Part shown: in pieces, positions 56,633 to 64,000 of the stretch
Layout: each line of letters starts with the position of its first letter
Position numbering within the stretch: position 1 is the stretch's first letter
Source of the DNA: Ottowia thiooxydans DSM 14619
GTDB taxonomy: Bacteria; Pseudomonadota; Gammaproteobacteria; Burkholderiales; Burkholderiaceae_C
Assembly (NCBI RefSeq): GCF_000422885.1
Contig: NZ_AUGX01000008.1
Location: forward strand, 186,001-250,000
Direction of reading: 5' to 3'
DNA: 64,000 nt
Made by a program: the position numbers and the translations under genes
The notes under the pieces: generated by a model
Seen by the model: only the letters and a program-made list of their open reading frames with translations
What the model was told of the DNA's origin: nothing
Database searches by the model: none

Positions 56633-57859
56633 ATGACTACTCCCGTCGCAGAAACAGCGCTGATTTCGATCGCCCGTCGCCTGATTCAAATTCCAAGTGA
56701 GAACCCTCCAGGCGACACCACTGCCGTGGCTGAGGCGCTCACTAAGCTGCTGAATGTTCCCAACGTCGAGATCAAACGGTTCGAGCCGCAAAAAGGCGTT
56801 GTCAATCTGGTGGCCATCGTTCGCGGCGCCCAAACTGGGCCTCGCGTGGTTCTCAATGGCCACCTGGATACCTTTGCGGTGGGCGATCCCGCCGGATGGT
56901 CAACAGACCCTTTTGGTGGTGAGGTGCGCGACGGCCGACTCTATGGACGCGGCGCCGGAGACATGAAATCTGGCATTGCCATCCTCGTCACGGTGGTGCG
57001 GGAGCTGGCGCAAAAACAGAGCCAAATGAAGGGCGAGCTGGTTCTCACTCTGGTGTCCGATGAGGAAACTGGAGGCATATGGGGAACGCGCTGGTTGCTC
57101 GCGAACGTGCCTGAGTCTCGGGGCGACTACCTGCTCAATGCAGATGCCGGGCATCCACGGGTGGTGCGTTACGGTGAAAAAGGCGTCATGTGGCTCAAGC
57201 TCACCAGCACCGGCAAGGCTTGCCATGGCGCCCACGTTCACCTGGGTATCAACGCCATCGAATTGTTGATGGCCGCGCTTCAGGATTTATTGACATTGCG
57301 CCAATTGCCCACCAGGCTACCGGACCATGTGCTGAAGGCTATGGAAGAAGCACGCGAGGTTTCCGAGCAGGAGGGTGGCGTGGGCGAGTTCGAGAATCTG
57401 CGCGATATCACAATGAATATCGGCTCCCTCCATTCCGGACATGTTCCCAATATCGTTCCTGGCCATGCGGAGGCCACTGTGGACATCCGATTCCCATCGG
57501 GCTTCAGCGGTGAGGAAATCAAGCGTTTGATCGCAGAGCGTCTGTCAACGCACCCCGGCGTTCAATGGGAAACGATCCCTGGTAGTGAGACAGAGCCGGC
57601 ACTCACTTCACCAGACAACCGCCTCGTTCAGTGCTTCTTGAAACATGCCCGAGAAAAAGTAGCGCCTGAGGCCGTGGCCAATATGCGAGTGGGCCTGACG
57701 GATGCTCGGCTGTTCCGGCATGCAGGCATGCCCGCCGTAGTCTACGGACCCACCGCTTTCAACATGGGCGGCGTGGATGAGCATGTGCTTGTTGAACAGG
57801 TCGAGTCCGTATTCCAGGTACAACTGGCGGTGGCAAAGGAGTTGCTATCTATTGAATGA
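56633..57859 (+). CDS. M20-family metallohydrolase (ArgE/DapE-like)
   Basis: M20 enzymes hydrolyse N-acyl amino acids or small peptides with two zinc ions. The product is 408 residues from ATG 56633; a GTG three codons earlier is possible. Metal and catalytic sites are seen in NGHLDTFAVG, GRGAGDMKSG, SDEETGGIWG (general-base Glu) and NADAGHPRVV, with a dimerisation domain in the middle. The C-terminal FNMGGVDEHV supplies the last ligand. It is cotranscribed with the Bug protein, so it likely processes the imported substrate. Confidence 0.9.
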   Translation: MTTPVAETALISIARRLIQIPSENPPGDTTAVAEALTKLLNVPNVEIKRFEPQKGVVNLVAIVRGAQTGPRVVLNGHLDTFAVGDPAGWSTDPFGGEVRDGRLYGRGAGDMKSGIAILVTVVRELAQKQSQMKGELVLTLVSDEETGGIWGTRWLLANVPESRGDYLLNADAGHPRVVRYGEKGVMWLKLTSTGKACHGAHVHLGINAIELLMAALQDLLTLRQLPTRLPDHVLKAMEEAREVSEQEGGVGEFENLRDITMNIGSLHSGHVPNIVPGHAEATVDIRFPSGFSGEEIKRLIAERLSTHPGVQWETIPGSETEPALTSPDNRLVQCFLKHAREKVAPEAVANMRVGLTDARLFRHAGMPAVVYGPTAFNMGGVDEHVLVEQVESVFQVQLAVAKELLSIE

Positions 57860-58000
57860 GCGGACACTACACCCAGCCTACCCCGCCCTGTCACGCTGTC
57901 GGGAACGGACGGACTGCGTCGCCAGCGGATCGACCTTCTGGGCAGGTGCGGGCACCGCGCTGATTCTGCTCGATCACTTGGCAAACCTGCGGCGCAAGCC

Positions 58001-58903
58001 TCATTGAAATGCCCCTCCGCTCCTACTGGCTTGAGCGCCAGCCACCAAGCTGCGAAAACGCTCCATCTGCGGGCCAAACTGCGCCGTGCGACGCCAGAAC
58101 AGGCCAATATCCAAACGCCAGACCGGCGCAGGCGCTGGCAAGGCACGCAGCTTTCTGCATGCCGCTGACGCCAGCGCGTCTTCCGTGATGACGGTTAACA
58201 GGTCCGTCGATTCGATCAACGGAGCCAACACCGCCGGCGTAGCGTCTACCTCCACCGCCGGCACCAACTGCACGCCCGCCTCGTCTCTCATGAAACGGTC
58301 CACCCACTGCCTGAGCACGATGTTTCTGGATGACAAGACCCACTGCTGAGCACCCAGATCAGCGACATCGAATGCTCTTTTTTGCAACGGATGATGGATA
58401 CGCCCCACCACCAGGCTCCGCTGCTGGCCAAGCAGTTGATGATTGAACTCATTCGACACACGATCGTCCATGGCCGCAATGGCGCAATCAATTTCGCCAT
58501 TACTCAGTAGCTGAAACAGCTGATCGCTTAATTGCACACGGATCGCGAAGCGGCTTTGCTCCAGCATGGCTTTGACAGCCGGTATCAGTAAGGTTTGAAT
58601 GAGGGCAGGCACCACGCCCACGCGAAGGGAGCCAGTGCTCCCAGACTTCAGGCCAGCGACGTCAGCCGAGACGTTCAGGCTCCAGTCTGATATTTCAATG
58701 GCGCGTTGATAAACCACGCGACCGGCATCCGTCAGCAGCACTCCTCGTGCCGAGCGTTCGAATAGCTTCAGACCAAACGAAGTTTCAAGCCGCCGGATGG
58801 ATTTTGAGAGCGCGGGTTGACTTACTCCCAGTTCGGCTGCTGCCCGCCGGACACTCGCTCGCTCGGCGACGCGCTTGAACCAGAGCAGATCGTTGAGTTC
58901 CAT
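58001..58903 (-). CDS. LysR-family transcription regulator
   Basis: The product is 300 residues: N-terminal winged HTH with RRAAAELGVSQPALSKSI and a ligand-binding domain. It faces away from the second Bug gene, 117 bases apart, and probably regulates that unit. It converges with the M20 gene; the 141 bases between them hold no terminator I can see. It is not close in sequence to the other LysR protein. Confidence 0.92.
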   Translation of the reverse strand: MELNDLLWFKRVAERASVRRAAAELGVSQPALSKSIRRLETSFGLKLFERSARGVLLTDAGRVVYQRAIEISDWSLNVSADVAGLKSGSTGSLRVGVVPALIQTLLIPAVKAMLEQSRFAIRVQLSDQLFQLLSNGEIDCAIAAMDDRVSNEFNHQLLGQQRSLVVGRIHHPLQKRAFDVADLGAQQWVLSSRNIVLRQWVDRFMRDEAGVQLVPAVEVDATPAVLAPLIESTDLLTVITEDALASAACRKLRALPAPAPVWRLDIGLFWRRTAQFGPQMERFRSLVAGAQASRSGGAFQ

Positions 58904-59020
58904 AGAGGTCCGAGCAGGTGATTCCTGGTAGTTATCACAATAAACCGTGTTTCAGCATAGCGCAATTCCACGTCGATTCCGATAATCAGGACGACAACGA
59001 GACATCAAAGGAGACATGGA

Positions 59021-60013
59021 ATGAACACACTTTTCAAGTTCGGCGGCATCACCCGCCTCCTCGCCACGCTAACCGCCACGTGGCTTCTGGCCACCAGCCC
59101 GCAAGCATTCGCCGATACGGCCTACCCCGATCGCCCCGTGCGCGTGGTAGTGCCCTACCCTGCTGGAGGGAACACCGACATCATTGCGCGGGAGGTGGCC
59201 AAACGCCTCTCAGTGAAACTTGGTCAGAACTTCATCATCGACAACAAGCCGGGCGCCAACAGCATCATTGGGACTGAAGCTGTGGCCAAGGCTGCGCCAG
59301 ACGGCTATACCCTGTTGATGGCGATTGGCGCTTACGCCAACAATTTCGCGCTTTACAAAAAGCTGCCCTATGCCCGCTCGGATCTCGCGCCGGTTTCGCA
59401 ACTGACGAACACCTCACTGGTGCTGGTCACAGGCCGGCCGGGCATCACAAGCGTCAAGCAATTGCTGACTTCAGGCCAGGACAAGAATGCCCCACTCACC
59501 TTCGCCAGCAGCGGCGTGGGCTCGGCCGCGCATCTGCTCGGGGAACGTTTTTCAAGAAGTTCTGGTATGACTTCCACGCAGCACGTGGCTTACAAGGGTT
59601 CTGCTGAAGCTGTTTCAGATCTTTTGGCGGGGCGCGTTGGCTATATGTTCGACGCCGTCTCTGCCATGGGCGCGCATATCAAGAGCGGTCGTTTGACCGC
59701 ACTGGCCGTTACCGGGGGGAGCCGCTCACCCCTTTTGCCTGAAGCTCCGAGCATGCGCGAGGCGGGATACCCCGACATGGTGGCTTACGCCTGGTCTGGC
59801 TTGCTGGCACCAGCCAAAACCCCCAAGGCCATCGTTGACAAGTTGGCGCTGACCATCTCGGAAGTGCTCAAGGATCCCGAACTGGTCGCCAAACTGGCCT
59901 CCATCAGCACCGATCCTGTGGGCAGCACGCCCGCCGATTTCGACAAATTTCTCATCAGCGAGTCAGACGTCAACGGCAAAGTCATCAAAGCGCTGAACAT
60001 TTCTCTGGACTGA
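59021..60013 (+). CDS. Bug/TctC-type periplasmic binding protein 2
   Basis: The product is 330 residues with a signal peptide ending near QAFADTA and the Bug family start YPDRPVRVVVPYPAGGNTD. IDNKPGANSIIGTEAVAKA and AYKGSAEAVSDLLAGRVGYMFD are also family features. It shares layout but only moderate identity with the protein at 55640. The AtuA-like gene starts two bases after its stop, so the two are coupled and the ligand may be the substrate of that protein. Confidence 0.93.
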   Translation: MNTLFKFGGITRLLATLTATWLLATSPQAFADTAYPDRPVRVVVPYPAGGNTDIIAREVAKRLSVKLGQNFIIDNKPGANSIIGTEAVAKAAPDGYTLLMAIGAYANNFALYKKLPYARSDLAPVSQLTNTSLVLVTGRPGITSVKQLLTSGQDKNAPLTFASSGVGSAAHLLGERFSRSSGMTSTQHVAYKGSAEAVSDLLAGRVGYMFDAVSAMGAHIKSGRLTALAVTGGSRSPLLPEAPSMREAGYPDMVAYAWSGLLAPAKTPKAIVDKLALTISEVLKDPELVAKLASISTDPVGSTPADFDKFLISESDVNGKVIKALNISLD

Positions 60014-60015
60014 GC

Positions 60016-61812
60016 ATGAATCCCAAAACCGTCTTGATTGGTGGCGCTTCAGCGTTTATAGGAGACAGCATTCTCGGACCAACCCAGCTCGTCAAAGTGC
60101 CGGGTATGCAGTACCTCGTATTCGATTACCTGGCCGAAATGACGCTCTCAGGATTTTCCCAAACGCGCAAAACCAATGCGCAGCTGGGCTATTCCACCGA
60201 GTTCGTTGAGTACGTGCTGCCGCAGATCGCCGTGGCCTGCGCTGAAAAGGGCATTCGCCTGGTGGCCAATGCGGGTGGGCTCAACCCCGAAGCCTGTGCC
60301 GGCGCCATCCGAGCACAACTCGCGAAGCTGAACCTGCCACTTAAAGTGGCTTATGCGGTGGGCGACGACTGCATGCACATGGTGGATCAACTTCGTGCGT
60401 CAGGCACTCAGGATTTCTACACGAAGGCACCGGTGCCCCACAGCGTCGATAGCGCCAACGTCTATCTAGGCGCACCGCCCATCGCCAAGGCTTTAGCCTT
60501 GGGTGCCGACATTGTGGTGACCGGGCGGATTGTGGACAGTGCAGCGACGCTGGGCATCTTGATGCACGAATTTGGTTGGGGTACAGACCAGTGGGATTTG
60601 CTCGCCAGCGGATCTCTGGTGGGCCATGTCCTGGAATGTGGCGCTCAGGCGACCGGCGGAATCTTCACCGATTGGGAGCGCGTGCCTGATTGGGAAAATA
60701 TAGGTTATCCCTACGCCACCTGCCATGCCGACGGCTCCTTCGTGCTCAGCAAAGCTGCTGGCACAGGCGGTCTCGTGGAACCCATGACGGTGAATGAACA
60801 GATTTTGTACGAAGTGGCTGATCCCGCGCATTACGTACTTCCTGATGTCGTGTGCGATTTCACCGCAGTCAGCACCAGTGCCATAGGACCCGATCAAGTT
60901 CTGGTGCAAGGGGCGCGCGGCAGCCTTGCGCCCGACACCTACAAAATGTCCGCCAGCTACCAGGCAGGTTACCGATGCACGGCCCAGGTTTCGGTTTTTG
61001 GAATGAACGCAACGGGTAAGGCCCGTCGCACCAACGAAGCCTTGCTGAATCGAACTCGTCGCTTGCTCAAAGAGCGCGGGTTCGCGGATTTCGTACGGCA
61101 TGCGGGGACCGTTGTAGGTGCCGAAGACGGCTACGGGCCGCATGCGCAACCTAGCCATTGCCGCGAGGCCATTGCTCGGCTTGTGGTCACACATGATTGC
61201 GCGCAAGCTCTGGACCTGTTTTCCAGAGAGTCGCGAGCGCCGGGGGTTTCCTTCGCACCGGGAACCACCAGCGGAAGCTCGCTAACGCTGAACACAAGGC
61301 CTGCGGTGGAGCCTTTGCACCGTTTGTTCACCTGCTTGGTGAAAAAAGCGCGGTTGAGCCTGCCTCAGGTGATCATGGCGGGTGAAACGCATGAGGTGGT
61401 GCTAACCACCACCGGCTCGGCGCCTCACCCCTATATTGAAGCTGAGCGCGCGCAGGGCGAGCCCACCACGGATAGTCCCGAAGCCGCCTGTGTGCCACTT
61501 ATGGAAATTGCGCATGCTCGATCGGGCGACAAGGGCGATACCTCTAACGTGGCGGTGTTCGCTCGGAACGCGGCGCACTTCGATCATTTGAGACGAGTTC
61601 TGACCACCCAACGCGTTCGCACACACCTGGGCCATTTGGTAAAAGGTGGCATCAATCGCTACGAAGCCTCTGGCCTGCACGCCTTGAATTTCGTAATGGA
61701 TCAGGCCTTGGACGGAGGGGGGCCCTCTTCCCTGCGCAACGACCCCATGGGCAAAGGAATGGCGCAAATGCTCCTTGAGATGAAGATTGCTCGCCCCGCA
61801 GCGAGCTCCTGA
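60016..61812 (+). CDS. AtuA-like protein (DUF1446), acyclic terpene utilisation family
   Basis: The product is 598 residues. The first about 450 form the AtuA/DUF1446 domain (VLIGGASAFIGDSI, DYLAEMTLS, VANAGGLNPEA, VTGRIVDSAATLG). The last about 100 (IAHARSGDKGDTSNVAVFAR to the end) match the small AtuA-like C-terminal domain, which some species encode as a separate protein. AtuA is needed for citronellol breakdown in Pseudomonas, but its reaction is unknown and family members occur in many other catabolic loci. Here it pairs with a Bug binding protein, suggesting a carboxylic acid substrate. Confidence 0.9.
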   Translation: MNPKTVLIGGASAFIGDSILGPTQLVKVPGMQYLVFDYLAEMTLSGFSQTRKTNAQLGYSTEFVEYVLPQIAVACAEKGIRLVANAGGLNPEACAGAIRAQLAKLNLPLKVAYAVGDDCMHMVDQLRASGTQDFYTKAPVPHSVDSANVYLGAPPIAKALALGADIVVTGRIVDSAATLGILMHEFGWGTDQWDLLASGSLVGHVLECGAQATGGIFTDWERVPDWENIGYPYATCHADGSFVLSKAAGTGGLVEPMTVNEQILYEVADPAHYVLPDVVCDFTAVSTSAIGPDQVLVQGARGSLAPDTYKMSASYQAGYRCTAQVSVFGMNATGKARRTNEALLNRTRRLLKERGFADFVRHAGTVVGAEDGYGPHAQPSHCREAIARLVVTHDCAQALDLFSRESRAPGVSFAPGTTSGSSLTLNTRPAVEPLHRLFTCLVKKARLSLPQVIMAGETHEVVLTTTGSAPHPYIEAERAQGEPTTDSPEAACVPLMEIAHARSGDKGDTSNVAVFARNAAHFDHLRRVLTTQRVRTHLGHLVKGGINRYEASGLHALNFVMDQALDGGGPSSLRNDPMGKGMAQMLLEMKIARPAASS

Positions 61813-61952
61813 TCTAGGGTGTGTCGGCTGCTCCCGGCACCACTGACTACAGCGATACCGGCGTCAACAACCGGGCACCGCCCCCCTGTGATTCATCGCA
61901 GCAATAGCGACTTCCGCTATATTGAACCGGTGATATCAAGATCCGGAAAACC

Positions 61953-62660
61953 ATGCTGTTTCGAACCCTAGTCCACTGCTGTGTTTGCGCCGTTTTGCTG
62001 GCCGGTGCGGCACAGGCGGAGACGCCTGCCTTGTCCGCCACAGAGCAAACCCAGCTTTCGGCCATTGCGAAAGACGTTTTCAAATCGCAAGCCATGCCTC
62101 CCGATCTAGTGGCCATGTGCGTGCAGCAACTGCGCCGTGACACTGGAAAAAAACACCCCGGTTACGACGCTTGGGCCGATATGGGTGCGGTCTGCCTCAC
62201 CCCTCGAACCGCACACGAACCACGCGATACATCGTATTTGAACGAAAAGGAACGCCAAAATCCTGACATCGCTGCCAACGTCAAGGCCACCCATGCGGTG
62301 ATGTCGCAAATTACCTTTGCCGTCAAGACTGACAATGGCGATTTTCTTGGCTACTGGGAATCGCCCCGTGGCACGCCTCTTGCCCTTGCGCGCATCGTGC
62401 GCTACGACACCGAAGGCCAGTTCAGCCTGGAACCGGGCCGCACCATCACCGAAGCCTTGTTGCTGGAATTCGTGTCCCTCGAAGAAAAGAATGCTGCTAG
62501 CAAGTACCAACGGGCCAGAAAAAGTCTGGAGCAGTTAGGCGCTGGCACGATCCCATCTACGTACAGTGCCCTGAACAAGCAAATCTTATCTACCGTGGCG
62601 ACCAGCCCCGACGCCATGCATGATCAACTGTTCAAGCGCTATAGGGCGGAGAGCAAGTAA
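61953..62660 (+). CDS. Exported hypothetical protein
   Basis: The product is 235 residues with a clear signal peptide (cleavage near AAQAETP). The mature part has two cysteines (VAMCVQQL and GAVCLTP), likely a disulphide. A segment NGDFLGYWESPRGTPLALAR reads like a substrate- or peptide-binding strand pair. I do not recognise a family. The DUF4259-like gene lies 160 bases downstream and could share a transcript. Confidence 0.6.
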   Translation: MLFRTLVHCCVCAVLLAGAAQAETPALSATEQTQLSAIAKDVFKSQAMPPDLVAMCVQQLRRDTGKKHPGYDAWADMGAVCLTPRTAHEPRDTSYLNEKERQNPDIAANVKATHAVMSQITFAVKTDNGDFLGYWESPRGTPLALARIVRYDTEGQFSLEPGRTITEALLLEFVSLEEKNAASKYQRARKSLEQLGAGTIPSTYSALNKQILSTVATSPDAMHDQLFKRYRAESK

Positions 62661-62708
62661 ATCGAGGAGTGAGTTTTCTCTATCGTCACTGCCCTGCGGG
62701 GAACATCG

Positions 62709-62822
62709 TTTGAGATAAACGATGTGATCGGCGTGGATGCGCCAGTCCGTTTCGATCAGATCGAGTCCGTGCGCGAGGTACAGCTGACCCAGACAAAGCA
62801 AGTGCCAACTACTGGATATTAA
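62709..62822 (+). other. Short protein-like frame without a start
   Basis: A frame reads FEINDVIGVDAPVRFDQIES then VREVQLTQTKQVPTTGY before TAA, one base before the next ATG. No start codon or ribosome site fits, and GTG codons inside are possible starts. It looks like the C-terminus of a lost gene. Confidence 0.2.
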
Positions 62823-62823
62823 T

Positions 62824-63204
62824 ATGGGTGATTGGAGTACAAAGCCTTGGGGCTGCGATGAAGCCGCAGACTGGTTCCATAGATTTTGGACAAAAGGAGG
62901 AATTGCGGTTCTTATTCGGGAGTTCGAAGAATTCGATGAGCGCCAGGAAAAATACGATTCAATCAGAGCCGCGAGTTACTTGCTTCAAACACTAGGAATT
63001 ACCTTTGTTTGGCCTGTGGATCACAGTGACGAGTTAGAACCGCTCCTGCGCAAAGCGATTCTTATCTTGAAAAATATGATTGACCCACCGACTGATGACT
63101 GGGGATATTTAGAGATGTGCGGCAATGATCCGGGCGCAATCTTGGCGGTCAAGGAGCAAATCACTGCACTTCAAGATCGATTAAGCGATCTGACCCCACA
63201 TTAA
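62824..63204 (+). CDS. DUF4259-like small protein
   Basis: The product is 126 residues. The start MGDWSTKPWGCDEAADWFHR resembles the MGAWG...NDDALDW start of DUF4259 proteins. The rest is helical and acidic with a C-terminal ILAVKEQITALQDRLSDL. There is no signal peptide. Some small proteins of this kind act as immunity proteins, but nothing here shows that. It is somewhat more AT-rich than its neighbours. Confidence 0.55.
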   Translation: MGDWSTKPWGCDEAADWFHRFWTKGGIAVLIREFEEFDERQEKYDSIRAASYLLQTLGITFVWPVDHSDELEPLLRKAILILKNMIDPPTDDWGYLEMCGNDPGAILAVKEQITALQDRLSDLTPH

Positions 63205-63290
63205 CGGTGCCTCGCGAATCGTTGAACGCTGACTCAACCGCTCGAAACGTTTGGTCGAATGGTTAAGCGTCAGCCAGCCGTTCAATGCCG

Positions 63291-63674
63291 TCAGGAACGA
63301 ACGAAAAGCGTCACAAGTGGATCGTCCCCTACTTGTCGGCTGCAATGGCCGTGAACCAGGGGGTTGAAGGTCTGCCCAGGCGGCAGCGTGTCATCGGAGT
63401 AGAAAAACTCCCCAGGTCCAAATACGCGTTTACTGCCATCTTGCAATCCGATTTCCATGCGTCCCTGAATTACCACAAGCCATTGCGGCGTTGTAGTGCA
63501 GTGGAAATCGCTCTTGAAGCCAATGGGACTCTGGCGCCACTGCATTCCGCCTGACGCCTGCAGCGGACTGAGGCGTGCCGCAGGTGTGCCCTCTGTCAGT
63601 GGCGTGATGTCATCGCGCCAGCGGGCCCGGCCTTCGGCATCGGTGTAGAGCACGGGTTGTGTGAGCGTAGTCAT
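63291..63674 (-). CDS. Cupin-domain protein
   Basis: The product is 127 residues from ATG 63674 (a TTG eight codons earlier is weaker). The single cupin barrel shows FHCTTTPQWLVVIQGRMEIG and GPGEFFYSDDTLPPGQTF, with HGH near the end, so some metal ligands of the cupin motifs are kept. Small cupins of this type often accompany catabolic genes. Substrate unknown. Confidence 0.75.
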   Translation of the reverse strand: MTTLTQPVLYTDAEGRARWRDDITPLTEGTPAARLSPLQASGGMQWRQSPIGFKSDFHCTTTPQWLVVIQGRMEIGLQDGSKRVFGPGEFFYSDDTLPPGQTFNPLVHGHCSRQVGDDPLVTLFVRS

Positions 63675-64000
63675 GGCGATGTTCTTTCCAGCGTTCAATC
63701 AGGACGACGCAGCCAATGGCAAAGCGACGGTGGCGACGATTTTCACCTATTGTTCAAACTGGAGTGCAGGGTTGAAAAAAGTCCCCCCTGTGACATATCT
63801 CTCGATTTAGGCCCATGACATGCACACGCGAACGGTACAAAATGAAGGCTCAACGCGCTCGCAAGCTCTCATGATTCGCTACCAACTTTCGCTGAAGCGA
63901 GCGCCTGACCACCAGATACGGAAAAAGCATGCAGCGGTAGACTCTTAAGCACGCAAAACCAACAAGAACTGGCTCAGTCGGATGAAGGGAATACGCGGAA
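63675..64000. other. Right-edge stretch without a supported gene
   Basis: About 325 bases. A plus-strand frame from ATG 63820 gives about 42 residues (MHTRTVQNEGSTRSQ), with no ribosome site or recognisable content. It may be the promoter region of a gene beyond the window. Confidence 0.3.

Overview
The window is a piece of a Betaproteobacterial chromosome, most likely from the Comamonadaceae (Acidovorax or Comamonas-like relatives). The evidence is the murein and division cluster order ending in lpxC, the urease cluster with an embedded ureJ, an IPTL-type C-terminal sorting tail, several Bug/TctC binding proteins and high GC content. Most genes are ordinary housekeeping genes. The accessory material sits in a few clearly bounded places.

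Layout. 1-12.2 kb: mraY-murD-ftsW-murG-murC-ddlB-ftsQ-ftsA-ftsZ, a strong terminator, lpxC and a 58-residue membrane protein. 12.2-18.3 kb: urease genes ureA-ureJ-ureB-ureC-ureE-ureF-ureG on the minus strand with ureD divergent. The ureA/ureD gap carries a sigma-54-like promoter and NtrC-like dyads, which suggests nitrogen control. 18.5-26.2 kb, minus strand: hmgA, ruvC, a CdsA homologue, plsC, mtgA, a TonB-like protein and an RNase II-family protein. 26.2-29.3 kb: an AT-rich promoter region, two CesT-like chaperone candidates and an ExoU-like patatin phospholipase. This looks like a type III effector locus with no secretion apparatus in view. 29.3-37.7 kb: a YqiA-like esterase, rodA, a YegP-like protein, a ClsC-like cardiolipin synthase, an IPTL-CTERM surface protein, a ZIP transporter, a dienelactone hydrolase and tRNA-Thr(CGT). 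38.3-46.8 kb: an unknown repeat-containing protein, glycerate kinase, lolA, ftsK, a Crp/Fnr regulator, trxB, rpmB and rpmG.

Accessory island, about 46.9-53 kb. It starts at tRNA-Ser(TGA). A small HTH protein whose gene runs into the tRNA 3' end comes first, with paired operator-like palindromes. Then follow a broken S24-type repressor and a strikingly AT-rich two-gene unit: a GHKL ATPase and a Rossmann-like, methyltransferase-like protein. Convergent with these is a DNA cytosine methyltransferase. Behind the methyltransferase lie the remains of an Eco29kI-family GIY-YIG restriction enzyme, an unidentified fragment and the C-terminus of a tyrosine recombinase. I read this as a decayed integrative element or prophage carrying a defence module. 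The ATPase plus Rossmann-protein pair is the best candidate here for an undescribed system.

53-64 kb: an exported Cys-rich protein, a membrane-anchored DUF2726 protein, and two LysR-controlled units (Bug protein plus M20 amidohydrolase; Bug protein plus AtuA-like protein) for uptake and breakdown of unknown organic acids. These are followed by small hypothetical proteins and a cupin. Two families of palindromic, MITE-like repeats are present. One has two copies (18.3 and 41.5 kb); the other lies at 33.2 kb with a fragment at 18.5 kb. They sit against stop codons or between operon genes.
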